64,000 bases of DNA, taken from an uncultured Clostridium sp. GTDB taxonomy: Bacteria > Bacillota > Clostridia > UBA1212 > UBA1255. This document shows positions 32,433 through 40,245 of this stretch, piece after piece (position 1 is the first letter of the stretch; every line of letters begins with the position of its first letter). Where the stretch lies: assembly GCA_900543695.1 (NCBI GenBank), contig UQSG01000002.1, forward strand, positions 1-64,000, read 5' to 3'. A program made the translations under genes and the position numbers. Below the pieces are notes generated by a model that was not told the DNA's origin, ran no database searches, and worked only from the letters and a program-made list of their open reading frames with translations.

Positions 32433-33639
32433 ATCCGAAATTCACCGTTAAAATAGAATGCTCCGCGTCGCGGCTGTAAGAAGCAGTTCCCGTTTCGCAG
32501 CCGGCGGCAGCTAAGATATCGAAAATTTCTTTTTCTTCAAAAAGCTCGCGGATCGCCAGATCCATATCTTCCTCTCCGCTGAACTTTATATAAGCCATTT
32601 TCTGCGCAGCTGAGGCAGCTCTTTGCAGGATCCGCGCCGCGCCGTCCAGCGAGTAGGTCTCCAGATAGGCGTCATGATAAATAAAATAATTATACGTTTC
32701 CGCGGTACAGTCGGGAAGCGCGATGTTGTCTTCCCCATCTATGACGTGCGTACGGAGAAGCTCTTCCTCAGTGATGCAAAAATAATTATAAAACACCTCT
32801 CCGCGTTCTTCTGAATTTTCAGTTTCAGACAGAGGTACGGGATCGTCCCATGTGACGTCTACATAATAGCCTTCGCCGTCCAGAATGACAAGATTCCAGA
32901 TATGCGGCTCTCCATCTTTTTTATGCCCTGTAACGGTGGTGCATCGGATCCCGGCGGCTTCCGCCAGATATTGGAAGGCTTTCGCATAGCCGCCGCACAG
33001 CGCCGTACCGTTAATTAAAGCGCCGTACGCGGTCGTACTCTCCAGACTGCGCGAGGAAGGCTGTTCCGTATCGATATCCGTGTACGCCGCCGTGTCGTAT
33101 TTCACGGTGCTTACCAGGTAATCGTGGATGTAAAGCAGCGTTTCATACTCCCCGGGCAGCGTTTCCGCCGTATCCAGAATTTCATCTTTTATGCGAACGA
33201 TCTGCTCGCGGTATGCCTCGATGTGCTCCCTTTCAACTGCATATAGCGGTTCCAGCACTTTTTTTCTTCGGAAAAGCCCCGTGGCCGATTTCAGCAGATA
33301 GCCGTCCCGCAGCCAAAAATATTCGGGATGATCGATCAGAACGTATCTGTATACTTTCACGATGGTGTCGTCGCTGTAGTCCTCCAGGCCCTCTGAAATC
33401 TGATCCTCATAATTTCGAAGCGCCGCGTCAATCCGGTCATATAGCTCGAGCTCCCGGTCGTCAAGCTGCAGCCGGGCAAGCCCCGCCCCGTCAGCGAGTC
33501 GGAATTCCGCCGGATGCTGCGGATCCGCCTTGTATTCCGGTCCGGCCAGCACTGCGCAGGATACGCTGCTCAGCGAAACGAGAAACGTCAGAAGCCACGC
33601 CGCCCAAGTTTTTTTGTAGTTTTTCCGGTTCTCCGCCAT
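32425..33639 (-). CDS. Secreted transglutaminase-like domain protein
   Basis: 404-residue protein with an N-terminal hydrophobic signal or anchor (about 13-35) and a C-terminal transglutaminase-like (papain fold) domain. The catalytic triad is visible: Cys in TALCGGYAKAF, His in EPHIWNLV, Asp in YYVDVTWDDP. Bacterial members of this type act as surface proteases or cyclases of unknown target. ATG at 33639 has AAAGG eight bases upstream and overlaps the birA end by 11 coding bases plus stop; an upstream GTG is less likely. Confidence 0.85.
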   Translation of the reverse strand: MAENRKNYKKTWAAWLLTFLVSLSSVSCAVLAGPEYKADPQHPAEFRLADGAGLARLQLDDRELELYDRIDAALRNYEDQISEGLEDYSDDTIVKVYRYVLIDHPEYFWLRDGYLLKSATGLFRRKKVLEPLYAVEREHIEAYREQIVRIKDEILDTAETLPGEYETLLYIHDYLVSTVKYDTAAYTDIDTEQPSSRSLESTTAYGALINGTALCGGYAKAFQYLAEAAGIRCTTVTGHKKDGEPHIWNLVILDGEGYYVDVTWDDPVPLSETENSEERGEVFYNYFCITEEELLRTHVIDGEDNIALPDCTAETYNYFIYHDAYLETYSLDGAARILQRAASAAQKMAYIKFSGEEDMDLAIRELFEEKEIFDILAAAGCETGTASYSRDAEHSILTVNFGYV

Positions 33640-33650
33640 GTCCGCCGCCT

Positions 33651-34376
33651 TTATTTCCACGTTTTCAAGCTGATTTCTCCGCTCTGCAGCAAATCAAAAG
33701 TTCCGTCGCCAAGCTCGACGATCAGCGCGCCGTCTGCATCGATGTCCGCCGCACGGCCTTCATACGCAATCCCGTCCCGCTCGTAGGAAACGATTCTGTC
33801 CAGCACGACGGAGCGCTTTTTGTATTCTTCCAGCACGGCGCGGTCGTCCCCGTCTGAAATCCGCCGCAGGATATGCGTAAGTACTGCAGCCGGCAGCGAA
33901 TCCATACGCTCCGCACCCAGCATGCCAAGCGCGCCTGCCGTACTTCGGAGCTCCGGGGGAAAGGATTCTGTCGTCACATTGATCCCGATCCCTAGAATCG
34001 CCCGGCGCTTTCCTTCTTGAAGGACGGATTCCGTTAAAATCCCACAGACCTTTCGCCCGTCCAAAAAAATATCGTTCACCCATTTGATTCCGGTTTCAAT
34101 CCCCGTTTCCTCCCGGATCGCATCCGATACTGCGACGCCCGCACGGATCGTAAGCAATGCAGCGCTTGAAGCTTCCTGCGGAAAATCAACTACAATGCTC
34201 ATATAAATTCCCGTCTTCCCCGGAGAATAAAATGATTTTCCCTGGCGGCCGCGGCCGGCCGTCTGCGCCTGCGCAAGAACAACGGCAGGCGGCGTCAGCG
34301 CGCCGCTTTGCAGCAAACGGCGCGCCTCGCTGCTCGTGGAATCAATCGTGTCGTAGCGATACCATTTTACGTCCAA
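33651..34376 (-). CDS. birA: Biotin protein ligase, class I
   Basis: 241-residue ligase that attaches biotin to carboxyl carrier proteins. The catalytic loop GRGRQGKSFYSP, KWVNDIFLDGRKVCGIL and LGIGINV are all present, with a C-terminal SH3-like cap (VSYERDGIAYEGRAADIDADGALIVEL). There is no N-terminal DNA-binding domain, so it is not the repressor type. The start is TTG at 34376 with AAAGG ten bases upstream. No in-frame ATG lies near; the long upstream frame is cdd antiframe and rejected. Confidence 0.93.
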   Translation of the reverse strand: MDVKWYRYDTIDSTSSEARRLLQSGALTPPAVVLAQAQTAGRGRQGKSFYSPGKTGIYMSIVVDFPQEASSAALLTIRAGVAVSDAIREETGIETGIKWVNDIFLDGRKVCGILTESVLQEGKRRAILGIGINVTTESFPPELRSTAGALGMLGAERMDSLPAAVLTHILRRISDGDDRAVLEEYKKRSVVLDRIVSYERDGIAYEGRAADIDADGALIVELGDGTFDLLQSGEISLKTWK

Positions 34377-34393
34377 CGCCGCACCGCCTTTTT

Positions 34394-34771
34394 TCAAAGC
34401 GCAAAGGAATCCGGCAGCAGCTCGGACAGCTTCTGCGCCGTAAGCGCGCCGTTTTTTTCGTAGATGACGGTAAGATCCTTTGAAAACTCCGCCAGAAACT
34501 GCCTGCAAATTCCGCAGGGAGACTTCACTCTGCTGCCGGATACCGCCACAGCGATCTTGATAAACTCCCGATCTCCATTTCCGACCGCCTGCACGGCCGC
34601 GCTGCGTTCGGCGCAAATCGCTGCCCCAAAGGATGCGTTTTCCACATTGACGCCCGTATAAACGGCGCCGCTTTCCGTCAAAAGGGCTGCGCCGACCTTT
34701 ACGTGCGAGTACGGGGAATAAGCGTTTTCGCGCACGCGGCAGGCGATTTCGTACAGTTCTTCATTCGTCAT
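34394..34771 (-). CDS. cdd: Cytidine deaminase
   Basis: 125-residue homotetrameric-type enzyme that converts (deoxy)cytidine to uridine for pyrimidine salvage. The zinc site is complete: NASFGAAICAERSA (Cys and catalytic Glu) and PCGICRQ (two Cys). GGAG lies ten bases before the ATG. It would feed the uridine phosphorylase encoded at 16775. Confidence 0.96.
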   Translation of the reverse strand: MTNEELYEIACRVRENAYSPYSHVKVGAALLTESGAVYTGVNVENASFGAAICAERSAAVQAVGNGDREFIKIAVAVSGSRVKSPCGICRQFLAEFSKDLTVIYEKNGALTAQKLSELLPDSFAL

Positions 34772-34792
34772 AGAAAACGCTCCAATCTATCG

Positions 34793-34990
34793 TTATTTTT
34801 CTTTATAGTACAGCATGCAGTGACAATACCCTTCAAAATCCGGATCCTGAATCTGTTCCCGGAATTCCTTGCACATGCACTTTGTATTTTCGTTTTTCTC
34901 CACTACGCACGGGCAATAGCCGCCGCGCCGGAGCAGGCCCTCCTTGACGGTTCTGACGATTTCTTCGTCTTCGTTATAGCGTACCTTCAT
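34793..34990 (-). CDS. Ferredoxin-thioredoxin reductase catalytic subunit-like protein
   Basis: 65-residue protein with three CxC pairs: CPC (26-28), CMC (38-40) and CHC (56-58). Plant FTR uses CPC-X16-CPC-X8-CHC to hold a 4Fe-4S cluster beside a redox disulfide. Here the outer pairs keep the same 30-residue separation, but the middle pair is shifted (X9 and X15). Its ATG overlaps the thioredoxin stop (ATGA), so the two are made together. This supports reduction of thioredoxin by ferredoxin. No variable subunit is present. Function is inferred. Confidence 0.75.
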   Translation of the reverse strand: MKVRYNEDEEIVRTVKEGLLRRGGYCPCVVEKNENTKCMCKEFREQIQDPDFEGYCHCMLYYKEK

Positions 34991-35304
34991 GATCCTCCCA
35001 TCTCCAGCAGCTGCAGGAGCTCAGGCTTCGGACGGTATCCCGCCGCTTTTGCCGTAATTTTTCCGTTTTTCATTACTATAATCGTAGGAATACTGGAAAT
35101 GCCGAATTGAGCCGCAAGCGCCTCTTCCTCGTCTACGTTGACCTTGCATACGAGAATGTCCTTTCGTTCCTCCGCAATTTCCTCGATGATCGGCGCAATC
35201 ATTCTGCAGGGACCGCACCACGCTGCCCAGAAGTCGATGAGAACCGGTTTTTCCGAATTCATTACCGTTTCTTTAAAATTGTCGTTTGTCAGTTTGATTT
35301 CCAT
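34987..35304 (-). CDS. trxA: Thioredoxin
   Basis: 105-residue thioredoxin with active site WAAWCGPCRM, the buried Asp (VLIDFWA) and the cis-Pro loop SSIPTII. ATG at 35304 follows GGAG by nine bases; the longer frame overlaps ldhA and lacks a ribosome site. Translationally coupled to the FTR-like gene. Confidence 0.97.
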   Translation of the reverse strand: MEIKLTNDNFKETVMNSEKPVLIDFWAAWCGPCRMIAPIIEEIAEERKDILVCKVNVDEEEALAAQFGISSIPTIIVMKNGKITAKAAGYRPKPELLQLLEMGGS

Positions 35305-35324
35305 CGCATCATTCTCCTTTTCTT

Positions 35325-36332
35325 TTAATTCTGTTTCTGCAGCAGATTCTGATAGCAAATTTCGTTTTCCAGCTTCTCCCCTTTGAGAAAAGCGCTGATA
35401 TTCCGAACCGTTACTTCTGCAATATTGTTCAAAGCCTCTTCCGTCAGAAACGCCTGATGGGATGTGAGGAGCACATTCGGCATGGAAATCAGCCGCGCCA
35501 GTACGTCGTCCTGCAGAATATGTCCGGAATTATCTTCATAAAAAAGCTCGGACTCCTCTTCATATACATCGAGGCATGCGGCGCCGACCTGTTTGTTCTT
35601 GATCCCCTCCGTAAGGGCCTCCGCGTCGATCAGGCCGCCGCGCGAGGTATTGATAATCACCACGCCCTTTTTCATCTGTGAAATCGTCTCGGCATTTATT
35701 ATATGCTGCGTTTGGCTCGTAAGAGGGCAATGAAGCGAGAGAATGTCGCTCTGTGCAAACAGCTCCCCTAATGTGACATAGCGAATTCCTGCCGACGGAT
35801 CCGGGTACGGATCGTATGCGGAGACATTCATGCCGAAGCCCCTGCAGATGTTGATGAATACTTTTCCGATTTTTCCCGTACCGATTACGCCGACGCTCTT
35901 GCCATGCAGGTCGAAGCCGGTCAATCCGTTCAGACTGAAGTTAAATTCGCGCGTTCTGTTATACGCTTTGTGAATCCGTCGGATTGAAGTCAGGAGCATC
36001 GCCATGGCATGCTCCGCAACCGCATAGGGAGAGTATGCGGGTACGCGTACGACGTGCATTTTTCCGCATGCCGTTTTAAGATCGACATTGTTGAATCCGG
36101 CGCAGCGCAGCGCGATCAGGCGAATTCCCATATCATACAGCCGATGGATCGTCGGCGCGTTTAAAGAATCGTTTACGAATGCGACGACTCCTGCGCAGCC
36201 TTCGGCAAGACCGGCGGTATCGGCATCCAGCTTTGATTCGTAATATTTGAACTCGATGCCGGCGGGCGGCCCATACTTTTCAAAGCCCGGCTTATCATAA
36301 GGCTTTGTGTCAAAAAAAGCAATTTTGGTCAT
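35325..36332 (-). CDS. ldhA: D-lactate dehydrogenase
   Basis: 335-residue NAD-dependent D-2-hydroxyacid dehydrogenase that reduces pyruvate to D-lactate in fermentation. It closely follows the E. coli LdhA pattern: FVNDSLNAP, LIALRCAGFNNVDL, VVRVPAYSPYAVAEHAMAM, NFSLNGLTGFDLHGK, GVIGTGKIGK, NTSRGGLID, and the catalytic His in LLTSHQAFLTEEAL. First gene of the ldhA-trxA-FTR-cdd-birA-transglutaminase-sirtuin run, with 20-bp or smaller gaps through trxA and FTR. Confidence 0.94.
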   Translation of the reverse strand: MTKIAFFDTKPYDKPGFEKYGPPAGIEFKYYESKLDADTAGLAEGCAGVVAFVNDSLNAPTIHRLYDMGIRLIALRCAGFNNVDLKTACGKMHVVRVPAYSPYAVAEHAMAMLLTSIRRIHKAYNRTREFNFSLNGLTGFDLHGKSVGVIGTGKIGKVFINICRGFGMNVSAYDPYPDPSAGIRYVTLGELFAQSDILSLHCPLTSQTQHIINAETISQMKKGVVIINTSRGGLIDAEALTEGIKNKQVGAACLDVYEEESELFYEDNSGHILQDDVLARLISMPNVLLTSHQAFLTEEALNNIAEVTVRNISAFLKGEKLENEICYQNLLQKQN

Positions 36333-36435
36333 ATCCCCACTTCCTTTCCCTTATAGTATTTACGTAAAACATGGTATTAAACCGCTTTTCCATTTTACAC
36401 CGATCTTCAAAAAAAGCAACCGGCTCTGACGGAGA

Positions 36436-36463
36436 TTGACATCGGACGGATTCCGGTTATAAT
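36436..36463 (+). promoter_or_regulatory. Promoter of dtd
   Basis: TTGACA and TATAAT, 16 bp apart, 35 bp before the GTG start. Confidence 0.75.
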
Positions 36464-36497
36464 GAGCGGTGATTTTATTTTCCGGGAGGTAGTTGGC

Positions 36498-36932
36498 GTG
36501 AAATTTGTGATCCAGCGGGTTTTGCACGCAAGCGTAACGATAGATGGCGTCCGAATCGCGCAGATTGGGAAGGGTTTTCTGGTCTTGGTCGGAATCGGCA
36601 GGGAGGATACGGCGGCTGATGCGGACCGGCTGGCGGACAAGCTCGTAAAGCTGCGCATTTTTGAGGACGAGAGCGGGAAAACGAACCGATCTCTGTCCGA
36701 TGTCAACGGCAGCCTGCTGCTGGTTTCACAATTTACGCTTTATGCCGATTGCCGAAAGGGGAACCGTCCTTCGTTCGGCGCGGCCGGCGCCCCAGAGGAT
36801 GCTTCGCGGCTGTTCGACTATATCACGGCACGCTGCCGCGAGGCCGTCCCGGATACCCAGACGGGGCGCTTCGGCGCCGAGATGCAGGTGGAGCTTCTGA
36901 ACGACGGTCCGTTTACGCTCATCCTGGAATAG
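36498..36932 (+). CDS. dtd: D-aminoacyl-tRNA deacylase
   Basis: 144-residue proofreading enzyme that removes D-amino acids from tRNA. Both signature motifs are present: SQFTLYADCRKGNRPSF and the C-terminal NDGPFTL (NxGP). The start is GTG at 36498, with GGGAGG eight bases upstream. The last 14 bp overlap the convergent ABC-F gene. Confidence 0.95.
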   Translation: MKFVIQRVLHASVTIDGVRIAQIGKGFLVLVGIGREDTAADADRLADKLVKLRIFEDESGKTNRSLSDVNGSLLLVSQFTLYADCRKGNRPSFGAAGAPEDASRLFDYITARCREAVPDTQTGRFGAEMQVELLNDGPFTLILE

Positions 36933-38451
36933 CTGCTTCCGAATACCGCCGGCCGGCTCTCGTTACCTCCACCGTTTTCGTCGCTGTTTTTTCTCGGAAT
37001 ACGCGGTCGTGCTCTACGAAAAGAAGCGTGGGCCGGTATTTTGACACAAGCTCCTCAATCTGCAGGCGAGAAAAAACATCGATGTAATTGAGCGGCTCGT
37101 CCCAGATATACAAATGCGCCTCTTCGCAGAGAGAACGCGCAATCAGCACTTTTTTCTTCTGCCCTTCACTGTAGCACGCCATATCCTTTTCAAACTGAAG
37201 CCTCGAAAAATCAAGCTTTCTCAGAATCGTTTTAAAAAGCGTACGATCAACGCCGCATTGCTCCGCATATGCGTCGGGGCTGCCTTGCAGAAAGGAAGCG
37301 TCCTGCGGGATATACGATATTTTCAGGCCGCTCGCCTTGTAAAATTCGCCGCGGTACGGAACGGCTTCTCCAAGCAAAAGCTTCAGAAGCGAGCTTTTGC
37401 CGCAGCCATTCTCTCCGTGCAGCGCGATGCGGTCGCCGCGATTTATTTGAAAATGAACGGCATCGCAGATCACATTTTCCCCGAAGAAAACGGAAATCCC
37501 CCTGAACTCGGCAAGCAGCTCCGCACGGTATGAAAGCGGCCGGATTCGAAGCTCCTCATTTTTTTCCAAATCATGGAGAAGCGCGCTCTTTTCTTCGACA
37601 GCTCTTTGCCGGCTGCGTTCCAGATTTTTCCGTCTCTGCTGCATGCGCCGCGATTTTTCACCGATGTAAGCGCGTCCGCCGATGCTTTTGGTTTCCGAGC
37701 GGCACACGCCTCCGCCGATTTTGGATGCTTCGACCTGATCCGCCCAATGCTTCGCCTGCGCCGCGGCCGTCTCAAGCCGTCTGATTTCTTTTTGCAGCTT
37801 CTCGTTTTCCGCCGCTTCAAACTGATCCCGAAGCGCTCGGTTCCGGTACCAGGAGGAAAAATTACCGCGCTGTATTTCAATATTCGTTTTGTTGATGGAA
37901 AGCGTATGATCCGTCGCCGCATCCAGCAGTGCTCTGTCATGGGATACAAGGATAAATCCCTTCTTCCCTGCAAGATAAGAGGCCATCAGCGCGCGCCCGT
38001 TTTCATCAAGATGATTCGTAGGCTCGTCGATCAGCAAAAAGCCGATCTCCTTCAAAAAAAGCGCCGCAAGCTTGATTTTCGTCTGTTCCCCTTTCGACAG
38101 CGTGCGCAGCGGACGCGCCAAGACGTCGCTCCGGAGTCCCAGCTTTCCGATTTCACGTTCTACTTCCCATTCGTCGCATCCGATCCCCAATGCGCGGATT
38201 TCGTCCAGCGTGCTTTTCAGCGTTCCGTTCAGATCGAACGGGAAATAGCCGAATTCCACCGGCGACGTAATTTTTCCGCTGTATTCATACTTCCCAAGCA
38301 GCAGATTCAGAAACGTCGTTTTTCCTCTCCCGTTTCTGCCTGTAAACCCAAGCTTCCAGTCCGTATCGATCTGAAACGATACGTTTTCAAAAATAGTATC
38401 GCAGCTCCCGTCATAAGAAAATGTCAAATTCTGTATCTGGATTCTCGACAT
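36919..38451 (-). CDS. ABC-F ATPase, Lsa-like ribosomal protection type
   Basis: 510-residue protein with two ABC ATPase domains and no membrane segments. Domain 1 has GRNGRGKTTFL, LSKGEQTK and LIDEPTNHLD. The charged interdomain linker (about 210-320) carries RRMQQRRKNLERSR. Domain 2 has GENGCGKSSLL, the unusual signature YSEGQKKKV, and IWDEPLNYID. The N-terminus and the VEFGYFPF segment resemble Lsa-type factors, which free ribosomes from lincosamides, streptogramin A and pleuromutilins (family knowledge). Resistance in this organism is not proven. ATG at 38451 has GGAGG seven bases upstream. Confidence 0.85.
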   Translation of the reverse strand: MSRIQIQNLTFSYDGSCDTIFENVSFQIDTDWKLGFTGRNGRGKTTFLNLLLGKYEYSGKITSPVEFGYFPFDLNGTLKSTLDEIRALGIGCDEWEVEREIGKLGLRSDVLARPLRTLSKGEQTKIKLAALFLKEIGFLLIDEPTNHLDENGRALMASYLAGKKGFILVSHDRALLDAATDHTLSINKTNIEIQRGNFSSWYRNRALRDQFEAAENEKLQKEIRRLETAAAQAKHWADQVEASKIGGGVCRSETKSIGGRAYIGEKSRRMQQRRKNLERSRQRAVEEKSALLHDLEKNEELRIRPLSYRAELLAEFRGISVFFGENVICDAVHFQINRGDRIALHGENGCGKSSLLKLLLGEAVPYRGEFYKASGLKISYIPQDASFLQGSPDAYAEQCGVDRTLFKTILRKLDFSRLQFEKDMACYSEGQKKKVLIARSLCEEAHLYIWDEPLNYIDVFSRLQIEELVSKYRPTLLFVEHDRVFREKTATKTVEVTRAGRRYSEAAIPG

Positions 38452-38731
38452 GCAAATTCCTCCAATCCAAAATTCGCATTGCCGTAAGAACGGATTTTTT
38501 TCGTTTACATGAAAAATACGCTTACACAAGCAGAGAAAAAATGAATATGATGCTGCAGGCAGGCAATCCGATCACGGCAACAAAAAATTTCCGCTTTCAA
38601 AGCAGAAGCATTCTTTTGTCTCGTTCTTCCGAAATTACCTGTTCTTCATCGCAGCGCCTCTTTCCAAGATTTTTCGTTATTGTACCCGTTTTCCGCATCC
38701 TCGTCAAGCCGGGTGCGATTCAAAAAAACTG

Positions 38732-38760
38732 TTGACCTTTTTCGATAGTTATAGTAATAT
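38732..38760 (+). promoter_or_regulatory. Promoter of the second cold shock gene
   Basis: TTGACC and TAATAT, exactly 17 bp apart, 130 bp ahead of the ATG. Transcription would start near 38767 and run straight into the hairpin at 38789. Confidence 0.7.
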
Positions 38761-38788
38761 AAAAAAGTAATCTGTTGTACATTTGATC

Positions 38789-38850
38789 TCACATGTTTTT
38801 GTAAGTCATTTGTCCGTTAATGATGATTTACAAAAACATGTGATTTTTTT
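38789..38850 (+). promoter_or_regulatory. Terminator-like hairpin in the csp leader (possible attenuator)
   Basis: Perfect 16-bp stem (TCACATGTTTTTGTAA pairing with TTACAAAAACATGTGA) closing a 23-base loop, followed at once by seven T. It lies between the promoter and the cold shock coding region. No second promoter is evident between it and the ATG, so csp expression should require read-through. Confidence 0.75.
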
Positions 38851-38890
38851 ATGACTGCGGATAATCAGAAAATAGCTAGGGAGGATTTGT

Positions 38891-39103
38891 ATGTATAAGG
38901 GAATCGTTAAATGGTTCAACCCGGAAAAGGGCTTCGGATTTATTTCAAACGAAGAAGGCGGCGAAGACGTGTTCGTTCATTTTTCCGCGATCGTAGCAGA
39001 CGGATTTAAAACGCTTTCGGAAGGGCAGCGGGTTACGTTCGACATGGAGCAGGATCCGAAGAACAGCGGCAAAATGCGCGCGGTAAACGTTTGCGCAGTA
39101 TAA
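38891..39103 (+). CDS. Cold shock protein (CspA family), second copy
   Basis: 70-residue nucleic acid chaperone with RNP1 KGFGFIS and RNP2 VFVHFSAI. It differs from the 66-residue copy at 11157 in its C-terminal half (QDPKNSGKMRAVNV). GGGAGG lies before the ATG. Its long structured leader is described separately. Confidence 0.96.
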   Translation: MYKGIVKWFNPEKGFGFISNEEGGEDVFVHFSAIVADGFKTLSEGQRVTFDMEQDPKNSGKMRAVNVCAV

Positions 39104-39141
39104 AGACCGAAACGTACCGCGCCGGATCAGGCGCGGAAGAG

Positions 39142-39179
39142 ACTGCGGTTCATCCAAAAGGATGCACCGCAGTTTTTTT
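39142..39179 (+). terminator. Terminator after csp
   Basis: Stem ACTGCGGT/ACCGCAGT with an inner TCATCC/GGATG pairing, followed by TTTTTTTA. It ends exactly at the stop of the convergent HAD hydrolase gene. Confidence 0.88.
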
Positions 39180-40068
39180 ATTCAGAAAGCCGGAAACGCT
39201 TTTGTGTTCCTGCTGCCAGAACGTTTGCGCGAAGCCAGGCGGCGACGCCGTCCTCCTGGTTGCTTCCGATGACCGCCGTCGCGCATTTTTTCAGCTCCGG
39301 AACGGCATTCGCAACCGCATAGCATGCATCCGAGGCCTGGAACAGCGGCAGGTCATTCTTCCCATCGCCAAACGATACCACACGATCCGCGCCAAGCAAA
39401 TTTTTCAGCCGCCGTGCGGCATGCGCTTTCGTCGCGTCTTCCGGCAAAATCTCAAGCCACTGTGCCCCGCTGTAAAGATCGCGCTGAAAAATACAGTGAA
39501 ATCGTCCTTTCAGCATGCCGTAAACGGGCCGCAGCTTCTCTTCGCTGTCGATACAGGAAAAATAAAAAACGCGTCCCATACGAAGCGGTTGCGTGCGAGG
39601 AACCGGCCGGCGCCGGGTATCGGTTTTCCGCCTGTCCAGGAAGAAACGCATACCGGGAGTAACGCAGTCCTCATAATAAGTAAATTTCTCCTCCTCGTTC
39701 AGAATGGAATATACGAGAGGGAAAATTTGACTGCGAAGCAGGATTCCTTCGATTTCCTCTGCTTCTGCCTCCGTAAAATACGTGGAAGACAGAATTGCCC
39801 TCGTTCCGCTGTCGATGATAAACGCGCCGTTGTATACGATTACAGGAAGCCGCGCGGTGATTCCGGCGGTCACCTTCGACGCCGTCAGATAGGAGCGTGC
39901 CGTAGCGTAGGAAAACAGGATTCCCTCCGCTTCCAGGCGGTTGACGGTTTCCGCGGTAAAGGCGGAGACGGTTTCATCAAGACGCAGCAGCGTTCCGTCA
40001 AGATCCGATATGTATAAGGTTTTATCGGAGCATGCCGCACGGTCCCGAGACTGCAAAATAACATTCAT
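39178..40068 (-). CDS. Cof-type HAD-IIB phosphatase
   Basis: 296-residue haloacid dehalogenase family hydrolase, probably a sugar phosphate or phosphorylated-cofactor phosphatase. Motif I is ISDLDGTLL, motif II YATARS, and motif IV GDGKNDLPLF. A IIB-type cap lies between. Residues 1-15 extend beyond the usual start, but AAAGGAGG directly precedes this ATG. Substrate unknown. Confidence 0.9.
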   Translation of the reverse strand: MNVILQSRDRAACSDKTLYISDLDGTLLRLDETVSAFTAETVNRLEAEGILFSYATARSYLTASKVTAGITARLPVIVYNGAFIIDSGTRAILSSTYFTEAEAEEIEGILLRSQIFPLVYSILNEEEKFTYYEDCVTPGMRFFLDRRKTDTRRRPVPRTQPLRMGRVFYFSCIDSEEKLRPVYGMLKGRFHCIFQRDLYSGAQWLEILPEDATKAHAARRLKNLLGADRVVSFGDGKNDLPLFQASDACYAVANAVPELKKCATAVIGSNQEDGVAAWLRANVLAAGTQKRFRLSE

Positions 40069-40245
40069 CAGAGCTTCCTCCTTTCACAAAGCTATTTTAT
40101 ATGATCCGCCCGGAAACTTCCACAAAATAATAGCATTCCTCGCTGTACCGCGCATATAAAATAAAAACATGCGCACGGATTGGAAAGCTGTGATATAATG
40201 CGGAGGCTGCCGTCAGAATCCAGGAAAAAAGGATGGACCGTTTCA

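Larger units (their letters stand above)
38452..38890. other. Gap between ABC-F and csp: regulatory region
   Basis: Holds the leader of the ABC-F gene, then the csp promoter, leader hairpin and ribosome site (GGGAGG before the ATG). I see no coding region. Codon-like structure in 38530-38730 is absent. Confidence 0.6.

Noticed and set aside
34377..34616. Extension of the birA frame upstream to 34616
   Set aside because: The extra 80 codons lie wholly within cdd, no ribosome site precedes the ATG, and the product is Arg-rich. TTG at 34376 has a proper site.
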